Source of the DNA: Ruegeria sp. THAF57 | GTDB lineage: Bacteria > Pseudomonadota > Alphaproteobacteria > Rhodobacterales > Rhodobacteraceae | Direction: 5' to 3' | Assembly: GCF_903914075.1 (NCBI RefSeq) | Contig: NZ_CAIWNQ010000013.1 | Coordinates: forward strand, 1 to 64,000 | Length of the DNA: 64,000 nucleotides | Shown: positions 23,455 through 32,267 of the stretch, one piece after another | Numbering within the stretch: position 1 is the first letter of the stretch | Layout: every line of letters starts with the position of its first letter | The notes under the pieces: generated by a model | Databases searched by the model: none | The model's input: the letters and a program-made list of their open reading frames with translations, nothing else | What the model was told of the DNA's origin: nothing | Made by a program: the position numbers and the translations under genes

Positions 23455-25005
23455 ATGACGTATCGTCCAACTCACGCCCAAGAGATCGAGATCCCCGATC
23501 TGACCATCACGCAGCGGGTCTTTGCGGATCTGGCGCAGCGCCCGGACGACACCGTCCTGATCGACGGGCTGACCAATGCAAGCCTCAGCGCTGCGTCCTT
23601 TATCCAAGCGGTCAAACAACTGGCTGGCGGCTTGACCTCACAGGGGTTCGGCGCGGGCCAAACTGTTGCTCTGATGGCCCCCAACTCCCCTGAATATTGC
23701 ATCGTGTTTCATGCCGTTGGATGGGCGGGCGGAACGATCACCACGATCAATCCGACTTACACGGCGTCCGAAGTGCACTATCAGTTGATGGATTCCGGCG
23801 CCGATCTTCTGATTGCCGATACCGCTTGTCTGGACGTCGCCAAAGAGGGGTCGGGGGGCACCGGCGTCCGGCAGATCGTCACCATCGGCGACGCGCCGGA
23901 CACCCCGTCACTGCACAGCTTTCAGGGCGCGCCGCTGGATCAGCAAGCCCCCGTCGATCTGGACAATCACAACGCCGTTCTGCCTTATTCCTCGGGCACG
24001 ACCGGCCTGCCCAAAGGGGTGCGCCTGTCGCATCGCAATCTTGTGGGCAATGTGGACCAATCGGCCATCGGCTTTGGCCTGCAGCGGGGCGAGGTCATCG
24101 CCGGGTTCCTGCCATTCTTCCATATCTACGGCATGAACGTGCTGATGAACATGCATCTGGCGCATGGCGGAACGCTTGTGACCCTGCCGCGCTTTGATCT
24201 GGAACGGGTTCTGAAGATTACACAACAGCACAAGTCCCGACGCCTTTGGGTCGTGCCGCCGGTCGCGTTGATGTTATCGCAACACCCGATGGTAGATGAT
24301 TATGACATAAGCTCGGTTGAACTTCTGATGTCCGGGGCCGCGCCAATGGGGCCGGAACTGTCGGACGCGGTCGAAAAGCGGCTGAACTGTACCGTTTTGC
24401 AAGGGTTCGGCATGACCGAACTGGGGCCGGTCTCGCACGCGACCCCGATCAGCGGGCCGCGCGCTGGGTCATCAGGTATTTTGCTGCCGAACACGCTGTG
24501 CCGGATCGTCGATCCCGAGACCGGCGAGGATATGCCAGCCGGTCAGGAAGGCGAGATGTGGATCAAAGGTCCACAGGTCATGATCGGTTATCTCAACAAC
24601 GACGCCGCGACCCGTGAAACCCTGACATCGGATGGATGGCTCAAGACCGGCGACATCGCCGTGGTCGATCAGGACGGGTACATGTTCATCGTCGACCGCC
24701 TGAAAGAGCTGATCAAATACAACGGATTTCAGGTCGCACCGGCAGAGTTGGAAGCCACCCTTCTGACCCACCCTGGCGTACAGGATGCCGCGGTTATCGG
24801 ACGCCCTGACCCTGTCGCCGGTGAATTGCCGGTGGGTTTTGTCGTGACCAATGATGCCAACCCTTCAGACGACGAACTTATGGCCCACGTCGCAGCGACG
24901 TTGGCGCATTACAAACACATCCATCACGTCATTCGAGTGGACGAAATCCCCAAGTCGGCCTCGGGTAAAATCCTGCGCCGTATGCTTCGGCAACAGCTTG
25001 ACTAA
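23455..25005 (+). CDS. 4-coumarate-CoA-ligase-type acyl-CoA synthetase
   Basis: This 516-residue adenylate-forming enzyme has the P-loop YSSGTTGLPKGVRLSHRN at about 180-197. GFGMTELGPVSH is at about 320, LKTGDIAVVD at about 398, and the C-terminal catalytic Lys lies in KSASGKILRRM. The length and the LPFFHIYGMNVLMN segment suit the 4CL/firefly-luciferase group. It forms the CoA thioester of an aromatic or medium-chain acid. As the last gene of the operon next to a TRAP system, it probably activates the imported acid for the hydratase and hydrolases. Confidence 0.9.
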   Translation: MTYRPTHAQEIEIPDLTITQRVFADLAQRPDDTVLIDGLTNASLSAASFIQAVKQLAGGLTSQGFGAGQTVALMAPNSPEYCIVFHAVGWAGGTITTINPTYTASEVHYQLMDSGADLLIADTACLDVAKEGSGGTGVRQIVTIGDAPDTPSLHSFQGAPLDQQAPVDLDNHNAVLPYSSGTTGLPKGVRLSHRNLVGNVDQSAIGFGLQRGEVIAGFLPFFHIYGMNVLMNMHLAHGGTLVTLPRFDLERVLKITQQHKSRRLWVVPPVALMLSQHPMVDDYDISSVELLMSGAAPMGPELSDAVEKRLNCTVLQGFGMTELGPVSHATPISGPRAGSSGILLPNTLCRIVDPETGEDMPAGQEGEMWIKGPQVMIGYLNNDAATRETLTSDGWLKTGDIAVVDQDGYMFIVDRLKELIKYNGFQVAPAELEATLLTHPGVQDAAVIGRPDPVAGELPVGFVVTNDANPSDDELMAHVAATLAHYKHIHHVIRVDEIPKSASGKILRRMLRQQLD

Positions 25006-25037
25006 AGGTTCGGGGAAGCAGCACACGAGTGTTTCCC

Positions 25038-25061
25038 CACCCGACAAAACCGGGTGATTTT
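25038..25061 (+). terminator. Probable terminator after CoA ligase operon
   Basis: CACCCG-N7-CGGGTG forms a 6-bp stem followed by ATTTTC, 33 bases after the ligase stop. A second weaker stem GGGGAA/TTCCCC overlaps just before it. The U-tract is short, so efficiency is uncertain. Confidence 0.5.
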
Positions 25062-25208
25062 CGGTCTCGCAACTTACCGCCCTATGACACAATGTAGGAC
25101 GCTTTATACCGAAATCCCAAATAATGTTTGCCGGTATCCGCGATTTACTTGGGTGCGGTCATACCTATTTTCGGCTGCAACAGAGCAATTCCAAAAAGGA
25201 CACCCCCG

Positions 25209-26210
25209 ATGAGAGCCGTAGGATACACCAAGACCGGTCCCGTCACTGCCGCAGACGCGCTGATTGATTTTGAAGCCGATGCCCCAACCCCCGGCCCGCG
25301 CGATCTGCTGGTCGCGGTCAAGGGCGTCTCGGTCAACCCCGTCGATGTCAAGCTGCGCGCCGGGATGGAGCCGGGCGATGCCCCCAAGGTGCTGGGCTTT
25401 GATGCCGCCGGGGTGGTTCAGGCCGTCGGCGCGGATGTGACCGGCTACAAGGTCGGGGATGAGGTCTTCTATGCCGGTGATTTCACCCGTCCGGGCACCA
25501 ATTCCGAGCTGCACGTGGTGGATGAACGGATCGTGGGCCGCAAGCCCGCCTCGCTTGGTTTTGCCGAGGCTGCGGGCCATCCGCTGACCGCGATCACCGC
25601 CTGGGAAATCCTGTTCGACAGCTTTGCCCTGACCGAGGGCAGCGGCGCGGGCGAAACACTGCTGATCATCGGCGGTGCGGGTGGTGTCGGCTCGATCCTG
25701 ATCCAGCTGGCCAAAGTGCTGACCGGGCTGACCGTGATCGCCACCGCCTCGCGCCCCGAAACGGTCGAGTGGGTCAAAAAGATGGGCGCCGATCATGTCA
25801 TCAACCACCGTGAAAGCCTGCCCGAACAGGTTGCGGCGCTGGGTCTGCACCCGAAATACATCGCCGGTCTGACCGGTTCGGACGAACATTTCCCCGCTTT
25901 GGTCGAGGTCGCGAAGCCGCGCGGCCATATCGCCCTGATCGACGACCCGGAAGAGCTGAACATCCTGCCCGCCAAGCTCAAGGCCCTCAGCATCAGCTGG
26001 GAGTTCATGTTCACCCGCTCGATGTTCCAGACCGAGGATATGGACGCACAGCGCGATCTGCTGAACCGGGTTGCGGACCTGCTGGACGCGGGCAAGCTGC
26101 AGTCGACCGTGACGGCCAATCTGGGCAAGGTCAGTGCGCAATCTCTGATCGAGGCGCACCGCATTCAGGAAAGCGGCCGGGTCATCGGCAAGAACGTTCT
26201 GGATGTCTGA
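25209..26210 (+). CDS. Quinone oxidoreductase-like MDR protein
   Basis: This 333-residue medium-chain reductase has an N-terminal GroES-like domain ([32 protein letters not shown]). The NAD(P)-binding segment [19 protein letters not shown] is at about residue 155. Structural-zinc cysteines are absent, as in zeta-crystallin-type quinone reductases. AAAAAGGA precedes the ATG. It probably reduces quinones or enones with NADPH in the cytoplasm, fitting the other electrophile-handling genes around it. Confidence 0.88.
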   Translation: MRAVGYTKTGPVTAADALIDFEADAPTPGPRDLLVAVKGVSVNPVDVKLRAGMEPGDAPKVLGFDAAGVVQAVGADVTGYKVGDEVFYAGDFTRPGTNSELHVVDERIVGRKPASLGFAEAAGHPLTAITAWEILFDSFALTEGSGAGETLLIIGGAGGVGSILIQLAKVLTGLTVIATASRPETVEWVKKMGADHVINHRESLPEQVAALGLHPKYIAGLTGSDEHFPALVEVAKPRGHIALIDDPEELNILPAKLKALSISWEFMFTRSMFQTEDMDAQRDLLNRVADLLDAGKLQSTVTANLGKVSAQSLIEAHRIQESGRVIGKNVLDV

Positions 26211-26258
26211 ACCGGTGCGGGCGGGCCTGGTCCCGCCCCCGACCGAAAGGATGAAGCA

Positions 26259-27041
26259 ATGTCAAAGACCATTCTGATCACCGGCTCGACCGATGGCCTT
26301 GGGTTTGAAACCGCTCGGGCGCTTATAACGCAGGGCCAAACCGTGTTGCTGCATGGGCGCAGCGCGGCCAAGGTAAAGGCGGCTCAGGTTGCCCTGCCCG
26401 ACGCGCAGGGCGGATATGTGGCGGACCTGTCCGATCCCGACCAGGTTCACGCTCTGGCCCGGCAGGTGGCTGCCGACCATCCCCGGATCGACGTGCTGAT
26501 CAACAATGCCGGCGTCATGGCCGCGCCCAATCCTGTGACGGCGCGCGGTCTGGATATCCGCTTTGCCGTCAACACGCTAGCCCCCGCGCTTCTGACTCAG
26601 GGCCTGCTACCGGCTCTGGGTGCGCAGGCACGGGTGATCAGCCTATCCTCGGCGGCGCAGGCCCCGGTATCGCTGGACGCGCTACATGGTCACGCGCAGG
26701 TATCGGAAAAAGAGGCCTATGCCCAAAGCAAGTTGGCCCTGACCATGTGGTCGGCGCATATGGCGGCGACGCACCCGCAAGGCCCGGTCTTTGTGGCGGT
26801 CAACCCCGGGTCATTTCTGGGCACTCGCATGGTGCGTGAAGGCTATGGCATTCCGGGCGGCGATGTCGGCATTGGCGTCGATATCCTGACGCGCGTGGCG
26901 GTGTCGGATGAATTCGCCACAGCCTCGGGCCGATATTACGACAATGATGCCCGGCGCTTTACCGATCCGCACCCGGATGCGCTGAACCCCACACGCAACG
27001 CTGAACTGGCCGCCGCCGTCGACACGCTTTTGGCTGACTGA
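26259..27041 (+). CDS. Short-chain dehydrogenase/reductase
   Basis: This 260-residue classical SDR has TGSTDGLGFETA at residues 8-19 for cofactor binding, NNAG near 84, the catalytic Ser in SLSSAAQ near 129, and YAQSK near 151. All key residues are present. Its HGRS after strand 2 suggests NADP preference, as Arg follows Gly there. It starts 48 bases after the quinone reductase and is probably in the same operon. The substrate is unknown. Confidence 0.88.
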   Translation: MSKTILITGSTDGLGFETARALITQGQTVLLHGRSAAKVKAAQVALPDAQGGYVADLSDPDQVHALARQVAADHPRIDVLINNAGVMAAPNPVTARGLDIRFAVNTLAPALLTQGLLPALGAQARVISLSSAAQAPVSLDALHGHAQVSEKEAYAQSKLALTMWSAHMAATHPQGPVFVAVNPGSFLGTRMVREGYGIPGGDVGIGVDILTRVAVSDEFATASGRYYDNDARRFTDPHPDALNPTRNAELAAAVDTLLAD

Positions 27042-27053
27042 AAGGACCCCAAC

Positions 27054-27599
27054 ATGCTGCTGGATACCCCGATCTGCGATTTCGGTTGGAAAGCCCCGGA
27101 TTTCACCCTGAAGGACCCCAACGGGCGCAGCTTTGCCATGCGGGATCGTCTGGGCGACAAGGGTCTGCTGATTGCCTTTATCTGCAACCACTGCCCCTAT
27201 GTGCAGGCCATCGGCGAACGTCTGGCCGAGGACACCCGTACCCTGATGGACGAGGGGATTAACGTGCTGGCCGTGATGTCGAACGACTATCGCTATGTTC
27301 CCATCGACAGCCCGCCCAACATGCTGAAATTCGCCGATCATTTCGGGTTCGACTTTCCCTATCTGGTGGATGAGGATCAGGCCGTCGGCAAAGCCTATGG
27401 CGCGGTCTGCACCCCCGATTTTTTTGGCCTGAACAAGGACGGAGAGTTGCAGTATCGCGGCCGTCTGGACGACGCGCGCATGGACGGAACCCCAAACCGT
27501 ACCCGCGAACTGGTCGAGGCGATGCGCCTGATCGCCCGCACCGGTGCCGGGCCGCAACAACAGGTGCCCTCGATGGGCTGTTCGATCAAGTGGACTTGA
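27054..27599 (+). CDS. Thioredoxin-fold AhpC/TSA-family protein
   Basis: This 181-residue protein has the fold start FTLKDPNGRSFAMRD and a C-N-H-C-P-Y motif (FICNHCPYVQAI) near residue 45, as in a widespread group of redoxin-like proteins. A CTPDFFG segment near 125 supplies another Cys. It may reduce peroxides or disulfides. The last 14 bases overlap the end of the convergent HxlR gene. It follows the SDR by twelve bases, with AAAGGA before its ATG. Confidence 0.82.
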   Translation: MLLDTPICDFGWKAPDFTLKDPNGRSFAMRDRLGDKGLLIAFICNHCPYVQAIGERLAEDTRTLMDEGINVLAVMSNDYRYVPIDSPPNMLKFADHFGFDFPYLVDEDQAVGKAYGAVCTPDFFGLNKDGELQYRGRLDDARMDGTPNRTRELVEAMRLIARTGAGPQQQVPSMGCSIKWT

Positions 27600-27948
27600 G
27601 GTCGAACTTCTGCCGCGCCTCGGATACGGCCTCGGTATGCTCATACGCCCATTCCAACATCGCCTTGAGCGGTTTGGACAGGGCGCGGCCCATATCAGTG
27701 ATGCCATATTCGACTGCCACGGGCGAAGTATCCAGAACCCGCCGCGACACCAGCCCGTTACGCTCAAGCCGCCGCAAAGTCTGGGTCAGGCTTTTCTGCG
27801 AAATACCGGCGCAGCGTCGTTTCAACTCGTTAAACCGGCAATCGCCATGCGACAGGACGTACAGGATCATCAGCGACCACTTGTCCGTCAGTTCAGCAAA
27901 CAGGGCCCGGCTGGGGCAGAACTGATCAAGTTGAATGAACTCATCCAT
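27586..27948 (-). CDS. HxlR-family winged-helix regulator
   Basis: This 120-residue HxlR protein is of standard length. CPSRALFAELTDKWSLMILYVLSHGDCRFNELKRRCAGISQKSLTQTLRRLERNGLVSR is spread over about residues 11-71. Cys11 lies directly before the first helix, the position used for thiol or electrophile sensing in the YodB/HypR group; a second Cys in RRCAG is also present. It is divergent from an Old Yellow Enzyme, and a GGT-N11-ACC dyad overlaps its predicted promoter. It likely represses both genes until an electrophile modifies Cys11. Confidence 0.9.
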   Translation of the reverse strand: MDEFIQLDQFCPSRALFAELTDKWSLMILYVLSHGDCRFNELKRRCAGISQKSLTQTLRRLERNGLVSRRVLDTSPVAVEYGITDMGRALSKPLKAMLEWAYEHTEAVSEARQKFDLKST

Positions 27949-27998
27949 GGCGGTTACCTCGTGGTGACCTGGTGCGCTTAACGTGCGTAATTGACACT

Positions 27999-28017
27999 AG
28001 GTTTATAATATATACCT
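27999..28017. promoter_or_regulatory. Operator-like dyad between HxlR and OYE genes
   Basis: AGGTTTATAATATATACCT is an inverted repeat with GGT and ACC separated by eleven bases. It lies midway between the divergent starts at 27948 and 28049. It overlaps the predicted -10 element of the HxlR gene, so binding there would block it. Confidence 0.6.
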
Positions 28018-28030
28018 CTTCGCGCATCAA
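28002..28030 (-). promoter_or_regulatory. Predicted sigma-70 promoter of HxlR gene
   Basis: On the reverse strand TTGATG (28025-28030) and TATAAA (28002-28007) are separated by 17 bases. This gives a housekeeping-type promoter about 54 bases before the HxlR start. The -10 element lies inside the dyad at 27999-28017. A rightward promoter for the OYE gene is probably interleaved (TTGACA at 27991-27996), but I find no well-spaced -10 for it. Confidence 0.5.
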
Positions 28031-28048
28031 CCTACTCGGAGCAGTCTC

Positions 28049-29179
28049 ATGTTGGATAATTCCACCCCCGCAAACACCGATGTTCTGTTTCAGCCGCTGT
28101 CAGTTGGTTCGCTGGAACTGAAAAACCGCATTGTCATGGCCCCCATGACGCGGAACATGGCCCCCGAGGGCGTGCCCAACGCGGCCAATGCCGAATACTA
28201 CAAACGCCGCGCTGAAAACGCGGTGGGGCTGATCATCTCCGAAGGCACGGTGATCAACCGCCCCGCCTCGCGGAATGAGCAGCACATCCCCTTCTTTCAC
28301 GGCGACGATGCGCTGTCCGGTTGGAAAGGCGTGATCGACGCAGTCCATTCGGCGGGCGGCAAGATGGGTCCGCAGATCTGGCACACCGGTGCCACGCGTG
28401 GGTCGGGCGACTGGACGCCCGAGGCAGATGTCGAAAGCCCCTCGGGCCTGTTGGCACCTGACAAGCCGCGCGGCCAGCAGATGACCGAAGAAGATATCGC
28501 CGACACGATCGCCGCCTTTGCCCAGGCCGCGCTGGATGCAAAGACGCTGGGCTTTGATATGGCCGAGCTGCACGGCGCGCATGGCTATCTGATTGATGAA
28601 TTCTTCTGGTCGGGCACCAACCAGCGCGACGATGCCTGGGGCGGCGCGACCTTGCCGGAACGGTCGCGTTTTGCCGTCGAGATGGTCCGCGCGGTGCGGG
28701 CCGCCGTCGGCCCCGATTTCCCCATCGCCCTGCGCATCAGCCAGTGGAAACAACAAGATTACGCCGTCCGTCTGGCCCCCACCCCGCAAGAGCTGGAGGC
28801 CTGGGTTGCGCCGCTGTCCGAGGCGGGCGTCGATATTTTCCACGGCTCGCAGCGCCGGTTTTGGGAACCCGAATTCCCCGAGATCGACGGCGAGCAGGGT
28901 CTGAATTTTGCCGGCTGGCTGAAGAAGATAACCGGCAAGACTGTGATCAGCGTCGGCTCGGTCGGGCTGGAGGGTGATTTCTTTGGTGCCTTCGCCGGTA
29001 AGGGGTCCGGCACCGCCGAGATCACCGATCTGATCCGCCGCATGGAGAATGACGAGTTTGACCTGATCGGCGTTGGCCGCGCTCTGCTGAGCGACCCGGC
29101 CTGGGCCGCGAAAATCGCGCGCGGTGCCGGGGATGAGCTGAAAGGCTATGACCCTGCCGATCTGTTCAAGCTGGGCTAG
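28049..29179 (+). CDS. Old Yellow Enzyme family flavin oxidoreductase
   Basis: This 376-residue FMN TIM-barrel starts at LFQPLSVGSLELKNRIVMAPMTRN. The substrate-anion pair H-x-x-H lies in ELHGAHGYLIDEFFW near residue 178, and the C-terminal phosphate site is in ISVGSVGLEGDF and LIGVGRALLSDPAW. OYEs reduce activated alkenes, enones and nitro esters with NAD(P)H. The divergent HxlR regulator with a shared dyad makes this a likely electrophile-inducible detoxification gene. Confidence 0.9.
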   Translation: MLDNSTPANTDVLFQPLSVGSLELKNRIVMAPMTRNMAPEGVPNAANAEYYKRRAENAVGLIISEGTVINRPASRNEQHIPFFHGDDALSGWKGVIDAVHSAGGKMGPQIWHTGATRGSGDWTPEADVESPSGLLAPDKPRGQQMTEEDIADTIAAFAQAALDAKTLGFDMAELHGAHGYLIDEFFWSGTNQRDDAWGGATLPERSRFAVEMVRAVRAAVGPDFPIALRISQWKQQDYAVRLAPTPQELEAWVAPLSEAGVDIFHGSQRRFWEPEFPEIDGEQGLNFAGWLKKITGKTVISVGSVGLEGDFFGAFAGKGSGTAEITDLIRRMENDEFDLIGVGRALLSDPAWAAKIARGAGDELKGYDPADLFKLG

Positions 29180-29197
29180 AAAAGGCTACCCCGTCCC

Positions 29198-30526
29198 ATG
29201 ATCCAGAACCCGATGCTGACCGCGCCGGTGCTGCCGCAGATGATGCGGCTGGCTGCGCCCAACCTGCTGGCGATGGTGTTCACCACCGGTGCCGCGGTGG
29301 CCGAGACCTATTTCTTTGGCCTTCTGGGGCTTGAGCAACTGGCCGGCCACGCCGTGATCTTTCCGCTGATCATGTTGCAACACATGATGGCGGCGGGGTC
29401 TCTGGGCGGCAGTGTGTCGTCCGCGGTCAGCCGGGCACTGGGCGCGCGCGATCTGAGCCGGGCGCAGGCGGTTGGCCTGCACGGGCTGCTGATCGGCGCG
29501 GGCGTGGGCAGTGCAATTGCGCTGGTTCTGCTGCTGATCGGTGCGCCCTTTCTGCGGCTGCTGGGCGCATCGGGGGCGGTGCTGGATCACGCGATGGCCT
29601 ATTTCAAGGTGGTGATGTTCGCGCTGCCGGGGATCTGGATCATGAACGGCGTGATCTCGGCCCTGCGGGGTACGGGGCAGATGGCCATTCCCTCCTATCT
29701 GACTATTGGAGTTGCGGTGGGTCAGGTTGCGCTCAGCCTGTTTCTGGGCTTTGGGCTGGGCTTTGGCATCGCCGGAATCGCCTGGGGAATGGTCATTGCC
29801 TTCAACCTAGGCGCAGTTGGGGCGATCGTGCTGCTGATGGGCGGGCCACAGGCGACGCGGCTGCGTTTTGACCCGTCGCTGCTGGACCGCACCATCTTTG
29901 CCGAGCTGTTCCGCACCGGTGGACTGGCCTGCCTGTCGCCAGTTCAGGCCACGCTGACCGCCATGTTCCTGACAGCCTATCTGTCGGCGCATGGGGCGGC
30001 CACGATTGCCGGGTATGGTATCGGCGCGCGGCTGGAGTTTCTGCTGATACCGGTTGCGTTCTCTATCGGGGTGGGATCAGTGCCGATGGTCGGCATGGCC
30101 GTCGGCGCGCGGGATTTCACCCGGGCCAAGGCTGTGGGCTGGGCAGGCGGATTGATGGGCGGCGGCATTCTGGGTCTTGTCGGGATAACCGTAGCGCTAT
30201 TTCCACAGCTTTGGACCGGCCTGTTCACGAACGATCCTCAGGTTCTGGCGGTCTCGGCCAATTATTTCCGCTGGGCGGGTCCTGGCTATGCGTTTCTGGG
30301 GTTCGGCCTGTGCCTGTACTTTGCCTTTCAGGGCGCGGGTCAGGTCATCTGGCCCATCTTGGCCGGGACCGTGCGGCTGGCAATCGTGATCGGTGCAGGC
30401 TGTGCGCTGAACCGGGCTGCTACCCCTGTTGGGCTTTTGTTCTGTGTTGTGTTCGCGGGCATGGCTGCCTTTGGCGGCTTGACCGCATGGCGTTTTCATC
30501 GGCTGGGCTGGCCTGGAAAACCCTGA
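29198..30526 (+). CDS. MATE-family efflux transporter
   Basis: This 442-residue polytopic protein has about twelve hydrophobic segments in two related halves. MMRLAAPNLLAMVFTTGAAVAETYFFG begins the first, and ACLSPVQATLTAMFLTAYLSAHG begins the second near residue 245. MATE pumps export cationic or aromatic compounds against a Na+ or H+ gradient. It starts 18 bases after the OYE stop, so it is probably co-transcribed, coupling reduction of electrophiles to export. A terminator follows. Confidence 0.9.
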   Translation: MIQNPMLTAPVLPQMMRLAAPNLLAMVFTTGAAVAETYFFGLLGLEQLAGHAVIFPLIMLQHMMAAGSLGGSVSSAVSRALGARDLSRAQAVGLHGLLIGAGVGSAIALVLLLIGAPFLRLLGASGAVLDHAMAYFKVVMFALPGIWIMNGVISALRGTGQMAIPSYLTIGVAVGQVALSLFLGFGLGFGIAGIAWGMVIAFNLGAVGAIVLLMGGPQATRLRFDPSLLDRTIFAELFRTGGLACLSPVQATLTAMFLTAYLSAHGAATIAGYGIGARLEFLLIPVAFSIGVGSVPMVGMAVGARDFTRAKAVGWAGGLMGGGILGLVGITVALFPQLWTGLFTNDPQVLAVSANYFRWAGPGYAFLGFGLCLYFAFQGAGQVIWPILAGTVRLAIVIGAGCALNRAATPVGLLFCVVFAGMAAFGGLTAWRFHRLGWPGKP

Positions 30527-30554
30527 CCTTCGTGCTTGAGTGCCGCTGATTGAC

Positions 30555-30577
30555 CCACCCCGGAAATGGTGGTTTTT
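30555..30577 (+). terminator. Rho-independent terminator after OYE-MATE operon
   Basis: The CCACC / GGTGG stem with an 8-base loop (CCGGAAAT) is followed directly by T5. It lies 28 bases after the MATE stop. The stem is short but correctly placed. Confidence 0.6.
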
Positions 30578-30731
30578 CAGGCATCTTCAACGTATGAATC
30601 GCAAAAATTATGCGTTGCGCAAAACGCCATAAAATTACTTAAAGTCAATAAGTTATATTTCATCTACAGCCGTTGATTACCTACGGATTGACCCTATTTG
30701 ACCTGCATCCTTTCAACCTATGAGACACACA

Positions 30732-31736
30732 ATGATCCAAGCATATGCAGTGCATGAACCGGGCGGTGAATTCCAACCATTCGAATATGATCCAGGCCCT
30801 CTGGCCGCGGGCGATGTCGAGATTGACGTCGAATATTGCGGCATCTGTCACAGCGACCTGAGCATGGCCAACAACGAATGGGGCGCAACCGCCTATCCCT
30901 TTGTTCCGGGTCACGAGGTCGCAGGCCACATCGCGGCCGTCGGCGCAGGCGTCACCGGCCTGAAACCGGGCGACCGGGTCGGGCTGGGCTGGCAGGCGGC
31001 CTTCTGCAACGAATGCCACGAATGCAAATCCGGCGATCACAACATGTGCGCCGATGTGAACGGCACCCTGTTTGGCCGCCATGGCGGTTTTGCCGACAAG
31101 GTCCGCGCGCAGGCCGAAGCCGTAGTGAAACTGCCCGAGGATCTGGGGGCCGACGTCGCCGGTCCGCTGTTCTGCGGCGGTGTGACCGTCTATAACCCGC
31201 TCAAGCAGTTCGACATCAAACCGACCGACCGCGTGGGTGTGATCGGCATCGGCGGTCTGGGCCATATGGCGCTGCAATTCCTGAACGCTTGGGGCTGCGA
31301 AGTAACGGCCTTCACCTCGTCCGAGGCCAAAAAGCAAGAGGCGCTGGAGCTGGGCGCGCATCACACGCTGGACACCCACGACTCGGATGCGCTGGCCGAC
31401 GCCGCGCGCAGCTTTGACCTGATCCTGTCCACCGTGAACGTGCCGCTGGACTGGGCCGGATACCTCAACACGCTGAAACCGCGCGGCCGGTTGCATCTGG
31501 TGGGTGCCGTGACCGAGCCGATCAACCTGTCGGTCTTTTCGCTGATGGGCAAGCAGGCGTCGATCTCATCCTCGCCCGTCGGCAGCCCCGCCACCATCGC
31601 CGAGATGCTGGACTTTGCCGCCCGCCACGACATCGCCCCCAAGGTCGAGATGTTTGACATCAAGGACGTGAACGCCGCGATGGACCGGCTGGCCAATGGC
31701 AGCCCGCGCTACCGGGTCGTGCTGAAGGTCAAGTAA
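30732..31736 (+). CDS. Zinc-dependent NAD(P) alcohol dehydrogenase
   Basis: This 334-residue protein is of the cinnamyl-alcohol/YahK-type MDR group. The catalytic zinc site is in CGICHSDLS and GHEVAG; structural-zinc cysteines lie in CNECHECKSGDHNMC. The Rossmann motif GIGGLGHMALQF is near residue 172. The ATG at 30732 is chosen because the protein then starts like family members; another in-frame ATG lies twelve bases upstream and neither has a strong ribosome site. It probably reduces aldehydes with NADPH. Confidence 0.9.
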   Translation: MIQAYAVHEPGGEFQPFEYDPGPLAAGDVEIDVEYCGICHSDLSMANNEWGATAYPFVPGHEVAGHIAAVGAGVTGLKPGDRVGLGWQAAFCNECHECKSGDHNMCADVNGTLFGRHGGFADKVRAQAEAVVKLPEDLGADVAGPLFCGGVTVYNPLKQFDIKPTDRVGVIGIGGLGHMALQFLNAWGCEVTAFTSSEAKKQEALELGAHHTLDTHDSDALADAARSFDLILSTVNVPLDWAGYLNTLKPRGRLHLVGAVTEPINLSVFSLMGKQASISSSPVGSPATIAEMLDFAARHDIAPKVEMFDIKDVNAAMDRLANGSPRYRVVLKVK

Positions 31737-31744
31737 CAACGTCG

Positions 31745-31770
31745 GGTCACGGGCTTTGCGGCCCGTGGCC
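31745..31770. terminator. Hairpin between convergent ADH and GFA genes
   Basis: GGTCACGGGC-N6-GCCCGTGGCC forms a 10-bp stem including one wobble pair in the 38-base gap between two stop codons. No U-tract follows on either strand. It may serve both genes as a weak bidirectional terminator. Confidence 0.45.
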
Positions 31771-31774
31771 CAGC

Positions 31775-32236
31775 TTAGCGCCTCCTGAATAGGGCTTTGA
31801 TCAGCACCGAGGCGAAGGTCATCTGGCTGCGCAGATATCCGCTGCGTTTTGGCAGATCATCCGCCGCATCCGACTGGCGGCACTCGTAAAAAATATGGAA
31901 ACTCGGGTCCGGCAGGGCCGCAGGATCGGTGATCCGACTGACCGGAACCAACGTCAGCCTGGGAAAGAGCGGCATGTTCAGCCGCTCGATCGACGGCGCT
32001 CCGCAAGTGGCGCAGCGCCCGCGTTGCAGGATAGGGGGCGCTTTCAGCGACTGGTAGGAAACCCCATCCTCGGAATTCAGATCGACCGCGCGACTGGGCA
32101 CCACAACGATATCGCCATAAGGCGCGTCGTTGAACTGTTGACAGATCGAGCAATGGCAGATCGCTCGAAACAGTGGTTTCTCATGCAGATCAAAACGAAC
32201 CTCGCCGCACGTGCAATGGCCGGTCAGAGTGGTCAT
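31775..32236 (-). CDS. GFA (glutathione-dependent formaldehyde-activating) family protein
   Basis: This 153-residue zinc protein has the GFA cysteine pattern CTCGEVRF (near 9), CHCSICQQF (near 30) and CATCGAPS (near 78). The family includes an enzyme reported to form S-hydroxymethylglutathione and many members of unknown role. The start at 32236 fits the family N-terminus (TGHCTCGEV) and has AGGGCACC before it. It lies 31 bases after the second OYE and is likely in its operon. Confidence 0.86.
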   Translation of the reverse strand: MTTLTGHCTCGEVRFDLHEKPLFRAICHCSICQQFNDAPYGDIVVVPSRAVDLNSEDGVSYQSLKAPPILQRGRCATCGAPSIERLNMPLFPRLTLVPVSRITDPAALPDPSFHIFYECRQSDAADDLPKRSGYLRSQMTFASVLIKALFRRR

Positions 32237-32267
32237 GGTGCCCTCTTGTGTCTCGCGGCGCGCTGGA

